In this document: positions 1-6,756 of the stretch, piece after piece
How positions within the stretch are numbered: position 1 is the stretch's first letter
How the letters are laid out: every line of letters starts with the position of its first letter
Assembly: GCF_028747645.1 (NCBI RefSeq)
Contig: NZ_CP118100.1
Coordinates: 2,170,001 to 2,234,000, forward strand
Length of the DNA stretch: 64,000 nucleotides
Direction of reading: 5' to 3'
DNA from: Microbacterium esteraromaticum
GTDB taxonomy: Bacteria > Actinomycetota > Actinomycetes > Actinomycetales > Microbacteriaceae
The notes under the pieces: generated by a model
Databases searched by the model: none
Seen by the model: the letters and a program-made list of their open reading frames with translations, nothing else
Told to the model about the DNA's origin: nothing
Program-made: the position numbers and the translations under genes

Positions 1-1
1 C

Positions 2-1162
2 GGCGGCGACGTGTACCAGCAGGTCATCGCGAACCATGTCGGCCAGGTGCCCTTGGGAATGCCCTCTGACCTGGCACGCAAGGCCGCACTGCACGAGTTC
101 CTTGAGCGCGGCGTCACCGGCTTCACCGACATCGCGGGACGCAACTGGCGCATCGGCACGTACACGGAGATGGCTACTCGCACGGCCGTGTCCCGCGCGT
201 ACGACGACGCGAAGATGTACCGGGCAGGGCAGGTTGGAATCGACCTGTTCAGCGTGCTCGGTGGGAACGCCGCGTGCGAGCCCTGCGCGTCATGGTTCGG
301 GAAGATCATCGCCCGCACCGGCCCGACCGGCCCTCGGCTCGTCCCGCACGCGTTCGAGGATCGCATGATCACCGTCAACGTCGCCGGCACGTTCGAGGAC
401 TGGCGGGCGTCCGGCGCCAAGCACCCGAACTGTGCGTGCATGCCCGTGGAGTACCTTCCCGGCTTCCAGATCCCCGTCTCGGCATCCGGCTATGATCCTG
501 CAGCTCACGCCGCCCGCACCCGGCTACGAGAGCTGGAGGTGAGCGAACGCGACGCGAAACGGAAGCTGGAGATCGCGACGGCCGCCGGCGACACCGCGAA
601 GGCAAACCGGCAGCAACGTCGAATCCTCGCGATCCAGAAGGCGACACGCGAGCACGTCGCCGCGACCGGTCAGCGCCGCCGCTACAACCGCGCGCAGGTC
701 CGCTTCGCCGACGGCCACCCGCCGGACGCCGGCGCGGGCCCCGCTGAGCGGATACTCCGCCCGGTGTCAGCGGGCACCCGAGTAGCACCCCACGTGCCCA
801 CCGGACTCCCGCTGCAGGACCACGAGGTCGCGACCGCGAATCGCCTCGCCGATGTCGGGCTGCGTGTCCGCTTCCGCGAGATCGACAACCGGCCCGGGGT
901 GAAGAACATCGACGTGACCATCGACAGCCAACTGTGGGAGCTCAAGAGCCCCCGCGGCGCGGGGGCGAGCACCATCTCCAACCAGCTGCACCGTGCGAAG
1001 GAACAGGGTGCGTCCCGCGTAGTCCTGGACACCGCGCGAACGCCGCTCGACGACTCCGCAGTGCTCGATGAGATGCGCCGGCGGTTCGAGCACAACATCT
1101 GGTGGAAGTCGATGATCCACATCGCCCGCGACGGGACCGTCACCCGCATCCAGCGCAACTGA
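2..1162 (+). CDS. Phage minor head protein (Phage_min_cap2/MuF type) with C-terminal nuclease-like toxin domain, 5' partial
   Basis: The reading frame is open to the window edge, so the N-terminus is missing. The first ~150 visible residues match the minor capsid protein family found next to portal genes, with a CxxC pair (CEPC) and an HPNC motif. An Arg/Lys-rich helical linker follows. The last ~110 residues are not structural: they start with LPLQDHEVATANRLADVGL and contain WELKSP, with a preceding Asp, as in CdiA-type tRNase or PD-(D/E)xK nuclease domains. Such MuF-toxin fusions are known in temperate phages. The head part would be packaged in the capsid; the toxin role is inferred. No immunity gene lies directly downstream, since the 144-base gap is too short. 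Confidence 0.8.
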   Translation, partial: GGDVYQQVIANHVGQVPLGMPSDLARKAALHEFLERGVTGFTDIAGRNWRIGTYTEMATRTAVSRAYDDAKMYRAGQVGIDLFSVLGGNAACEPCASWFGKIIARTGPTGPRLVPHAFEDRMITVNVAGTFEDWRASGAKHPNCACMPVEYLPGFQIPVSASGYDPAAHAARTRLRELEVSERDAKRKLEIATAAGDTAKANRQQRRILAIQKATREHVAATGQRRRYNRAQVRFADGHPPDAGAGPAERILRPVSAGTRVAPHVPTGLPLQDHEVATANRLADVGLRVRFREIDNRPGVKNIDVTIDSQLWELKSPRGAGASTISNQLHRAKEQGASRVVLDTARTPLDDSAVLDEMRRRFEHNIWWKSMIHIARDGTVTRIQRN

Positions 1163-1168
1163 CACGAC

Positions 1169-1209
1169 GAAGGCGGCCCGGCTGTCCTAGTGAACTGCCT
1201 GCCGCCTTC
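1169..1209 (+). terminator. Hairpin after the minor head protein gene
   Basis: A 9-bp perfect stem (GAAGGCGGC with GCCGCCTTC) closes a 23-base loop just after the stop codon. There is no T-run, so it may be an RNA-processing or stability hairpin rather than a strong terminator. Confidence 0.4.
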
Positions 1210-1306
1210 ACTCGCCATTCTACCGCGTCCGCCCGGGCGTGGCCAGACCCCGCGTCATGTCGGCGCGGTCCACCAAATCCGGCCAGGCGCCGGGAAGGAG
1301 ACACCC

Positions 1307-1999
1307 ATGTCCGATGAAGCACCCGCCACCAACCCCGCCGCGCCCGCCGCCGAGCCGACACCGCCCGTTCCCACTCCCCCGGCACCGGCCGCCGAGCCAG
1401 CCGCACCGTCAGAACCGAATGCCGATCCCGCCGGCGAGAACATCGACGAGCTGCCTGAGTGGGCGCGCAAGTCGCTCACCAAGGCGAACAAGGAAGCGGC
1501 CTCGTACCGTGATGCCGCGAAGAAGGCGAAGGAAGAGGCCGAGACCGCTCAACGGAATCTCGTGCAGAACATCGGCAAGGCACTCGGGCTGGTGAAGGAT
1601 GACGAGGCCCCGACCGTGGAGAGCCTCACCGAGGCACTGCGCGACAAGGACTCGAACCTCACCACCGCCCAGGCCGCTCAGACGGCCCTCCGTGCCGAAA
1701 ATGCCGTGCTCCGCTTCGCCGGTAAGCACAAGGGCGACGCTGACGCCCTCCTCGACTCCCGCGACTTCGAGAAGAAGCTCGCGGCCATCGACTCGACCGC
1801 CGACAACTACGCCTCCCAGGTGGAGGACCTCGTGAAGTCGGAGATCGACACCAACGCCCGTTACCGGAAGGTCCAGGTGGCCACCTCCAACAGCAACGGG
1901 CTGAACATCCCCACCGGCGACCCGGCACCGGCCGAGCCGGACACCTCCTTCGAGGGTCTGGCGAAGCGCCGCGCCGAGCGCCGCAAGAACCGCCTCTAG
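1307..1999 (+). CDS. Phage scaffolding protein
   Basis: This 230-residue protein precedes the coat gene, the usual place for a scaffold. The first ~45 residues are Pro/Ala/Glu-rich and disordered. Residues ~50 to 190 are charged and helical, typical of coiled-coil scaffolds that guide procapsid assembly and then leave or are cleaved. The C-terminus is basic (RRAERRKNRL), as expected for coat-binding tails. ATG 1307 is chosen because GGAAGGAG lies 7 bases upstream; the frame extends further 5' but without a ribosome site. The scaffold call rests on composition and position, not on a catalytic motif. Confidence 0.8.
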   Translation: MSDEAPATNPAAPAAEPTPPVPTPPAPAAEPAAPSEPNADPAGENIDELPEWARKSLTKANKEAASYRDAAKKAKEEAETAQRNLVQNIGKALGLVKDDEAPTVESLTEALRDKDSNLTTAQAAQTALRAENAVLRFAGKHKGDADALLDSRDFEKKLAAIDSTADNYASQVEDLVKSEIDTNARYRKVQVATSNSNGLNIPTGDPAPAEPDTSFEGLAKRRAERRKNRL

Positions 2000-2014
2000 G
2001 CAGAAAGGGCCACC

Positions 2015-2944
2015 ATGGCTAACACTTTCGTCACCCCGGATGTGATCGCCCGTCAGGCGCTCGTGTCCCTCCGTGAGCAGCTGGTCATGCAGCAGCTCGT
2101 CTACACCGACATCACGTCGGACTTCGCCTCGGCACGTGTCGGCGACACCGTCAACGTCCGCAAGCCTGCCGTGTTCGAGTCGAAGAAGTTCAACCGCGCG
2201 AACGGCATCGAGATCCAGGACGCGACCGAGTCGAAGGTGCCGGTCAAGCTCGACCAGTTCGACACCGTCGACTTCGAGGTCACCTCCGAGGACTTCATGC
2301 TGGAGATCGACGACCTCGACGAGCGTCTGATCACCCCCGCGGCGTTCGCGATCGCGACCGGTGTGGACCAGCAGATCCTCACCCTCCGCAACGACATCAC
2401 CCAGGAAGTCGGCACCGTCGTCGCAAACGACCCGTTCCGTGCCCGCGCCTACTCCGACCCGCGTGTGCTCATCGGCGCCGGCGGCGTGCTCAACGCCGCG
2501 AAGGTCCCGACCACGGAGCGCCGCGCAGTGATCGGTGTTGGCACGCACGCATCGTGGCTCGACAGCGACGACCTGCAGCACGCAGAGAAGTCGGGCACCA
2601 CCGAGGCGCTGCGCGAGGCGTACATCGGCCGCCGCCTGTCGGGCTTCGACCCGTACTGGACGCAGAACATCGCCGGCCCCGCCGGTGTCCCTGCGACCGG
2701 TGAGCCGACCACCGAGGTCGGTCTCGCGTTCCACCGCACCGCGTTCGCGTTCGCGTCCGCGCCGATGGCCGTCCCCCCGGGCGCCAACGGCGCCGTCGAG
2801 ACCCGCGACGGCCTGGCCATCCGTGTCACCTGGGACTACTCGATGGACCGCAAGGCCACCGTGTTCTCCCTCGACATCCTGTACGGCGTCAAGACGCTCG
2901 ACGCGGATCGCGCTGTCCTGATCAAGGGCGCCGACGCGGCGTGA
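2015..2944 (+). CDS. Major capsid protein, P22 coat family
   Basis: This 309-residue protein starts MANTFVTPDVIARQALVSL, followed by a segment on the pattern TSDFASARVGDTVNVRKP. This opening is characteristic of the P22-type coat family, which forms HK97-fold capsid shells in many actinobacteriophages. It lies 15 bases after the scaffold gene with an AGAAAGG ribosome site, and a strong hairpin follows it. Length is near the short end for P22-like coats in actinophages. The family usually occurs in podoviruses, yet here the tail genes are of the long non-contractile type, a mix also seen in Microbacterium phages. Confidence 0.9.
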   Translation: MANTFVTPDVIARQALVSLREQLVMQQLVYTDITSDFASARVGDTVNVRKPAVFESKKFNRANGIEIQDATESKVPVKLDQFDTVDFEVTSEDFMLEIDDLDERLITPAAFAIATGVDQQILTLRNDITQEVGTVVANDPFRARAYSDPRVLIGAGGVLNAAKVPTTERRAVIGVGTHASWLDSDDLQHAEKSGTTEALREAYIGRRLSGFDPYWTQNIAGPAGVPATGEPTTEVGLAFHRTAFAFASAPMAVPPGANGAVETRDGLAIRVTWDYSMDRKATVFSLDILYGVKTLDADRAVLIKGADAA

Positions 2945-2950
2945 CCACGA

Positions 2951-2984
2951 GGACGGGCGCCCGAGACCACTCGGGCGCCCGTCC
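2951..2984 (+). terminator. Strong hairpin after the coat gene
   Basis: A 15-bp perfect stem with ACCA loop starts 6 bases after the coat stop codon. No T-run follows. It probably protects or ends part of the abundant coat mRNA while allowing read-through to the connector genes. Confidence 0.6.
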
Positions 2985-3003
2985 GCACACAAAGGAGAGC
3001 ACC

Positions 3004-3519
3004 ATGGCACCCGCCTACCAGAACATCAACTCCGGCCAGATCGTCGTCAGCGACGAACCACGCCCGGACCTCGAAGCACAAGCCCGCTGGGAAGAGGTCC
3101 CCGTCCCCGACGCGACCGTGCCGCCCGCTGGCACTCCGCTGACCGAGGCTGAGCTCGCTGAAGCCGCGGCCCGAGAAGCGGTCGGTGACACAGGCAGCAC
3201 CCCCGCCGACGTCATCGAGACAATCCCTGGCACCGAGAACAACCCGCCCATCGAGATCATCGGTGAGCCTGTCGAGGACGGCGAGCACGTCGCCCCCGGC
3301 GAGATCATCAACGCCGACGGCAGCGCGGCGCCGACCGGTGAGGACGGAATCCCCGTGCTCCCGCCTGCCGCTGAGACCCCGGAAGAGGTCCCCGTCCCCG
3401 ACGAGACGTGGACTGACGAGGCGCTCGACGCTCTCGGCAAGGAGCGCGGCATCACGTGGCGCTCGAACGCGTCGAAGGCCACGAAGGTGGCCAAGCTCAC
3501 CGCGCCCGCGGGCGAGTAA
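3004..3519 (+). CDS. Phage head-region protein with C-terminal HeH/LEM-like motif
   Basis: This 171-residue protein is acidic and Pro/Ala/Glu-rich over most of its length, with the segment EEVPVPD present twice (near residues 30 and 130). The last ~35 residues (LDALGKERGITWRSNASKAT and on) look like the short helix-extended-helix fold often found at the end of phage head proteins and in Rho N-termini. ATG 3004 has AAAGGAGA 5 bases upstream. The site between coat and connector genes suggests a head decoration or connector role, but no function is established. It is probably virion-associated. Confidence 0.65.
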   Translation: MAPAYQNINSGQIVVSDEPRPDLEAQARWEEVPVPDATVPPAGTPLTEAELAEAAAREAVGDTGSTPADVIETIPGTENNPPIEIIGEPVEDGEHVAPGEIINADGSAAPTGEDGIPVLPPAAETPEEVPVPDETWTDEALDALGKERGITWRSNASKATKVAKLTAPAGE

Positions 3520-3524
3520 CCCCC

Positions 3525-3556
3525 GAGGGCGGCGCACGCTGCTGTGTGTCGCCCTC
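3525..3556 (+). terminator. Hairpin between head genes
   Basis: A 7-bp stem (GAGGGCG with CGCCCTC), with further inner pairing, lies right after the preceding stop codon. It is weaker than its neighbours, has no T-run, and is probably an intercistronic processing hairpin. Confidence 0.35.
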
Positions 3557-3576
3557 ACTGCCCGAAGGAGCATCAG

Positions 3577-3807
3577 ATGATTACCATCACCCTGCCCGAG
3601 CACCTCGCCTCGAGCCACCTGCTCGCTGGCATCGAGTTCAACGCTGGTTCGGCGTCCGTCGACAGGCTCGGCACGAACGTCCGCCACTACTTCGCCCTCA
3701 TCGGTGCCACCATCACCGATTCCGCGCCGGAGGCTCCCGCGCCGACCGACCCTGAGGTGGACGCTCCCGCACCGGTCGAGAAGCCGCGACGCAGCAAGAA
3801 GGAGTGA
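3577..3807 (+). CDS. Small phage head-region protein, unknown function
   Basis: This 76-residue protein has an ordered first half (MITITLPEHLASSHLLAGIEF) and a Pro/Ala-rich tail ending in basic residues (KPRRSKKE). GAAGGAG lies 6 bases before ATG 3577. I do not recognise a family. Its position, before the head-tail connector and overlapping its possible start, suggests co-translation with the connector genes. Confidence 0.65.
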   Translation: MITITLPEHLASSHLLAGIEFNAGSASVDRLGTNVRHYFALIGATITDSAPEAPAPTDPEVDAPAPVEKPRRSKKE

Positions 3808-3809
3808 CC

Positions 3810-4205
3810 GTGTGGTTCCCGTACGCCGAACCGTCCGACGTTCCGGCGTCCGTCGATGAGGAGTTCGATGACGTCGCGTTCACGCTCCGCGCCGCGTCAT
3901 ACGCGATCCGTGCGTCACTCAAGACCGCTCGGTTCGCCGTCGACTCCGAGGGGAAGCCGACGGACGACGACGTCGCAGCGGCGATCAAGGACGCGACCGT
4001 CGCACTGCTGGCGTTCTGGGCAGAGACCGGCGACGCCACCGGCGCGGGCGCACAGAGTGGTGGCGGGTCGATCCTGAGCGTCTCGTTGCCTGGCGGTAGT
4101 GGAACCACCGACGCCCGGGCGAAGCAGGACGCACGTGACGCGCCTGCGGTCGAGGAGATCCTGCGCTCCTGCCCCGGCATCGACTGGTCGGTGATGTACC
4201 GATGA
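3810..4205 (+). CDS. Head-tail connector (adaptor) protein
   Basis: About 131 residues, beginning WFPYAEPSDVP and largely alpha-helical, as in the HK97 gp6/SPP1 gp15 adaptor family that docks on the portal. GTG 3810 is preferred over the overlapping GTG 3804 because GGAG at 3801-3804 then has normal spacing. The stop codon overlaps the next ATG by 4 bases, indicating coupled translation. The adaptor assignment comes mainly from gene order (coat, adaptor, stopper, gp10-like, terminator) and helical character. Confidence 0.65.
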   Translation: MWFPYAEPSDVPASVDEEFDDVAFTLRAASYAIRASLKTARFAVDSEGKPTDDDVAAAIKDATVALLAFWAETGDATGAGAQSGGGSILSVSLPGGSGTTDARAKQDARDAPAVEEILRSCPGIDWSVMYR

Positions 4206-4537
4206 GACGGCTCCCGAAACGGATGATGCCTCACGGCGGGCTCGTGTCGTACCGCGCGAAGCTCGGCGAGGGCACCTACGGTCCGCAGCACGACGACGTC
4301 GAGGTGGTGCCGAAGCGCGCCGCGATCGATGATAAGCGGAAGCTGATCCGCACCGCGGACGGCCGCGAGCTCATGTCGCAGTCCCGCATCGCGCTCGACC
4401 TCGAACACCTGATGCCTGTCGGGTCGCTCGTGACGATCTGGCGTGGCCGCGCGAACGAACGCGAGACGACGGCACTGGTCGTCGCGGTCGCCGACTGGCC
4501 CGGCCTCCCGCAGTTCGTGGAGATCGCGCTGGAATAG
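4202..4537 (+). CDS. Head closure (stopper) protein
   Basis: This 111-residue, mostly beta protein sits between the adaptor and the gp10-like protein, the usual slot for the head-tail stopper that seals packaged DNA. It contains a segment about a tabulated variable (VEVVPKRAAIDDKRKLIRTADG) and ends with a VADWPGLPQFVEIAL strand region typical of this family in actinophages. It overlaps the upstream gene at ATGA. The call is by order and length; no active-site residues apply. Confidence 0.65.
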   Translation: MRRLPKRMMPHGGLVSYRAKLGEGTYGPQHDDVEVVPKRAAIDDKRKLIRTADGRELMSQSRIALDLEHLMPVGSLVTIWRGRANERETTALVVAVADWPGLPQFVEIALE

Positions 4538-4547
4538 GAGGTGCGAT

Positions 4548-4919
4548 GTGGCGGTCAACTGGCGAGGCGACGAAGCGATACGTCGAATCCGCACCGGCGG
4601 CGCCCGGGGGCTGACCCGTGCCGCCCGCGCTCTGCTTGCCGAGTCTCAGACGCGGGTGCCCTGGGACAGTGGCGACCTTTCCCGTTCCGGCACAGTGCAC
4701 GAAGCATCGCCCGCCGAACTCGAAGCCGCCGTCACGTACAGCGCCACCTCCCCCGACGGCTTCAATTACGGCGTCGCCGTGCACGAGGGCCTCCACATGA
4801 ACTTCCGCGCCGACCACAACCCCGGCGCGAGCGCCAAGTTCCTCGAACGCCCTGCGATCGAGCTGGAGAGCAAGCTCATGGCTGTCGTCGCGACCGAGAT
4901 CCGGCGGGAGGTGGGCTGA
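4548..4919 (+). CDS. HK97 gp10-like neck/tail completion protein
   Basis: This 123-residue protein follows the HK97-gp10 pattern: an N-terminal helix (GLTRAARALLAESQTRVPWD), a GDL-SRSG strand, a YGVAVHEG segment and a final A-KFLERPAIE helix. These proteins help join the tail to the head. The start is GTG 4548, fixed by a perfect AGGAGGTG at 4536-4543. The frame continues upstream without a ribosome site, and that longer version would overlap the stopper gene. The stop overlaps the next ATG. Confidence 0.8.
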   Translation: MAVNWRGDEAIRRIRTGGARGLTRAARALLAESQTRVPWDSGDLSRSGTVHEASPAELEAAVTYSATSPDGFNYGVAVHEGLHMNFRADHNPGASAKFLERPAIELESKLMAVVATEIRREVG

Positions 4920-5365
4920 TGTCATTCCACCCCGCCGTCATTGAGGGACTCGCCCGCGCTCTACACACCGCTGGCCTCGGCACCTACCGCGAGAACGGCG
5001 TCTTCACGGACGAGGAGCGCGGAATCGTCGTGCACTCGTTCCCCGAGCAACCACCGGAGATCATCGCGGTGTCGCTGTACCTCCCCGACGGCACCGGCTT
5101 GTCCCCCACCGCAGACCGGCGGCTGTCATCGGCAATGGTGCAGATCAAGTACCGGCTGCAGGGTCACCCGTTCGAGGGGTTGCAGTTGTTCGACAGCCTG
5201 CACGACCTGATCGACCGGAAACGCCTCGATCTCGGCGGCGTGAAGGTCCACGGGCAGTACCGGTCGTTCAGCCCACTCGGGCAATCCCGCACGGGCTTCG
5301 AGTTCACCTCGAACTGGCAGTTGACCGGCTTGGCGCCGCTCCCTTACGTCCCCGCCGCGGGATAG
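4919..5365 (+). CDS. Tail terminator / minor capsid protein
   Basis: This 148-residue protein resembles the phage tail terminator family once called minor capsid protein: early helix (VIEGLARALHTAGLGTY), central strands with SLYLPDG and IKYRLQG, and a FDSLHDLIDR helix. It caps the growing tail tube and joins it to the head. ATG 4919 overlaps the stop of the gp10-like gene by one base, so translation is coupled. A hairpin follows before the major tail gene. Confidence 0.75.
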   Translation: MSFHPAVIEGLARALHTAGLGTYRENGVFTDEERGIVVHSFPEQPPEIIAVSLYLPDGTGLSPTADRRLSSAMVQIKYRLQGHPFEGLQLFDSLHDLIDRKRLDLGGVKVHGQYRSFSPLGQSRTGFEFTSNWQLTGLAPLPYVPAAG

Positions 5366-5390
5366 CCGCCAGGCGCGGCACCACCCCATA

Positions 5391-5414
5391 AGCCTCCACA
5401 CCCCTGTGGGGGCT
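5391..5414 (+). terminator. Hairpin between tail terminator and major tail genes
   Basis: A 10-bp stem (one G-T pair) with CCCC loop is followed by TTCGTCGTT. The same stem-plus-TTCGTCG arrangement recurs at 16450 and 18796. Confidence 0.6.
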
Positions 5415-5442
5415 TTCGTCGTTCCCCCTGGAAGGAAACAGC

Positions 5443-5943
5443 ATGACCGATTACGCAACCGTGACGCCCACTGTCGGCGACGTTGCACAGTCGTACGAGT
5501 ACATCGTCGACGTCGCCACCGTTCCCGTCGCGCCGGCCGAGAAGGCATACGTCAATGTGCCCGACATCAACCAGTTCAACCCGCAGTTCCCCGCACAGCT
5601 GCAGGACATCACCACCTATGCGAACAAGGGGCAGCAGGCGCAGGCGAAGGTCGGTTCGGCGCCGACCGCCGCGTTCAACATCCTGAAGATCCGTGACGAG
5701 GCCGGCGAGTTCCAGCCCGAGTGGCTGATCCTCAAGAACGCGTCGGACAAGACCGGCAAGGACAACCTCGTGTACCTGCGCTGGTACGACGCACTGGGCG
5801 CTTCCGACGCGTACGAGGGCCTGTTCCTCGTGACGCGCGACTCCCGCCCGGAGAACGGCGCGCAGGGCCCCGGCTGGGATGCGTTCTCGTTCGCCGCTGC
5901 CGGCCCGATCCTCCCGATCGCCAACCCGGTGCTCACTCCGTAG
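5443..5943 (+). CDS. Major tail (tube) protein
   Basis: This 166-residue, mainly beta protein forms the tail tube. Evidence is its place between the tail terminator and the assembly chaperones, its length, and sequence features of actinophage tail tube proteins: NQFNPQFPAQLQDITTYANK, then a strand-rich half ending at AAGPILPIANPVLTP. A GGAAGGAAA ribosome site lies just upstream of ATG 5443. Strong hairpins on both sides suggest that its mRNA is kept as a stable, highly translated segment, as expected for the most abundant tail protein. Confidence 0.85.
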   Translation: MTDYATVTPTVGDVAQSYEYIVDVATVPVAPAEKAYVNVPDINQFNPQFPAQLQDITTYANKGQQAQAKVGSAPTAAFNILKIRDEAGEFQPEWLILKNASDKTGKDNLVYLRWYDALGASDAYEGLFLVTRDSRPENGAQGPGWDAFSFAAAGPILPIANPVLTP

Positions 5944-5952
5944 CACCCAGGC

Positions 5953-5985
5953 GTGCGGGGCTGTCACAGCTCGACAGCCCCGCAC
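5953..5985 (+). terminator. Strong hairpin after the major tail gene
   Basis: A 13-bp perfect stem (GTGCGGGGCTGTC with its complement) and a 7-base loop start 10 bases after the stop codon. No T-run follows, so partial termination or mRNA protection is likely. Confidence 0.6.
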
Positions 5986-6014
5986 ATCACCCCACCGATT
6001 CCAAGGAGACACCC

Positions 6015-6509
6015 ATGAACATCAACGCATACGAGCGCGGCCGCAAGCTCATCATCGACCTCGGTGACGAGACCGACGACGACTTCACTCGCATCACGAT
6101 CAAACCGCTCCCCGCCAAGCAGGGCGCCGCACTGCAGGCCCTCCACGCGGGCATCGCCTTCGGACAGGCCGAACTCCCCGAAGATCAGGCCGAGATGATG
6201 GGCAAGCTCGCCGTCGGCGAAGAGAACTGGCCGCTCATCGATGAGCAACTCCGCTGGAAAGAGTCGGAGGCCGTCGTCAACGCCGCGTTCTTCTGGAACG
6301 TGCAGGGTGGCGGCATCGACCTCGTCAACATGCTCCTGAACGAGAGCCTTGGTGGCTACCCAAAAGCGCTCTCACTGCTGATGGAGCGCAACGGGCTCTC
6401 GCACGCTTTCGGACTGTTGCAGACATTGCTCAGTTCGGACGAGGCGAGCGAGACCCCCGCACCGGACGCTACGAGCGCTACGAGTATCCCGCCTGGTTCC
6501 AAGAACTGA
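6015..6509 (+). CDS. Tail assembly chaperone, short form (gpG-like)
   Basis: This 164-residue protein lies between the tail tube and tape measure genes, where siphophages encode the G/GT chaperones that coat the tape measure protein during tail assembly. It is acidic and helical (LPAKQGAALQALHAGI; WKESEAVVNAAFFW). CAAGGAGA lies just before ATG 6015. The zero frame ends with a Thr/Ser/Pro-rich tail that looks out of place (DATSATSIPPGSKN), while the -1 frame continues as a well-behaved protein. This is the classic sign of programmed frameshifting (see next entry). Confidence 0.85.
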   Translation: MNINAYERGRKLIIDLGDETDDDFTRITIKPLPAKQGAALQALHAGIAFGQAELPEDQAEMMGKLAVGEENWPLIDEQLRWKESEAVVNAAFFWNVQGGGIDLVNMLLNESLGGYPKALSLLMERNGLSHAFGLLQTLLSSDEASETPAPDATSATSIPPGSKN

Positions 6510-6748
6510 TCCAGGCGGCGAGCAAGAAGCCGGACCCGAAGCAACCGGACGGCATCCCGGAACGGACCGTCTGGCGGGCGGTGTTTGGCAACTGGGATCG
6601 GTACATCCTCGCCGACCTGGCGACGTTCCCGCGGATCGACGCCTACGACCTCGACGCCATCGACCGCCCATGGAGGTGGCTTCGGTGGCAGATCATCGCG
6701 CTCCTCGACATCCCTGAGACCCGGCTTGCGAGGGCCCTGCAGAAGTGA
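6456..6748 (+). CDS. Tail assembly chaperone, -1 frameshift extension (gpGT-like)
   Basis: In the -1 frame relative to the short chaperone, codons are open through the overlap to TGA at 6746-6748 and encode ~95 residues: RYERYEYPAWFQELIQ, then PERTVWRAVFGNWDRYILAD and a helical end. There is no start codon or ribosome site, so it is made only as a fusion starting at 6015. The likely slip site is the C-run in ACC CCC GCA (6453-6461), where the CCC codon re-pairs perfectly after moving back one base. The fused product is about 244 residues. The exact slip point is inferred. Confidence 0.75.
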
Positions 6749-6756
6749 GGTGACCT

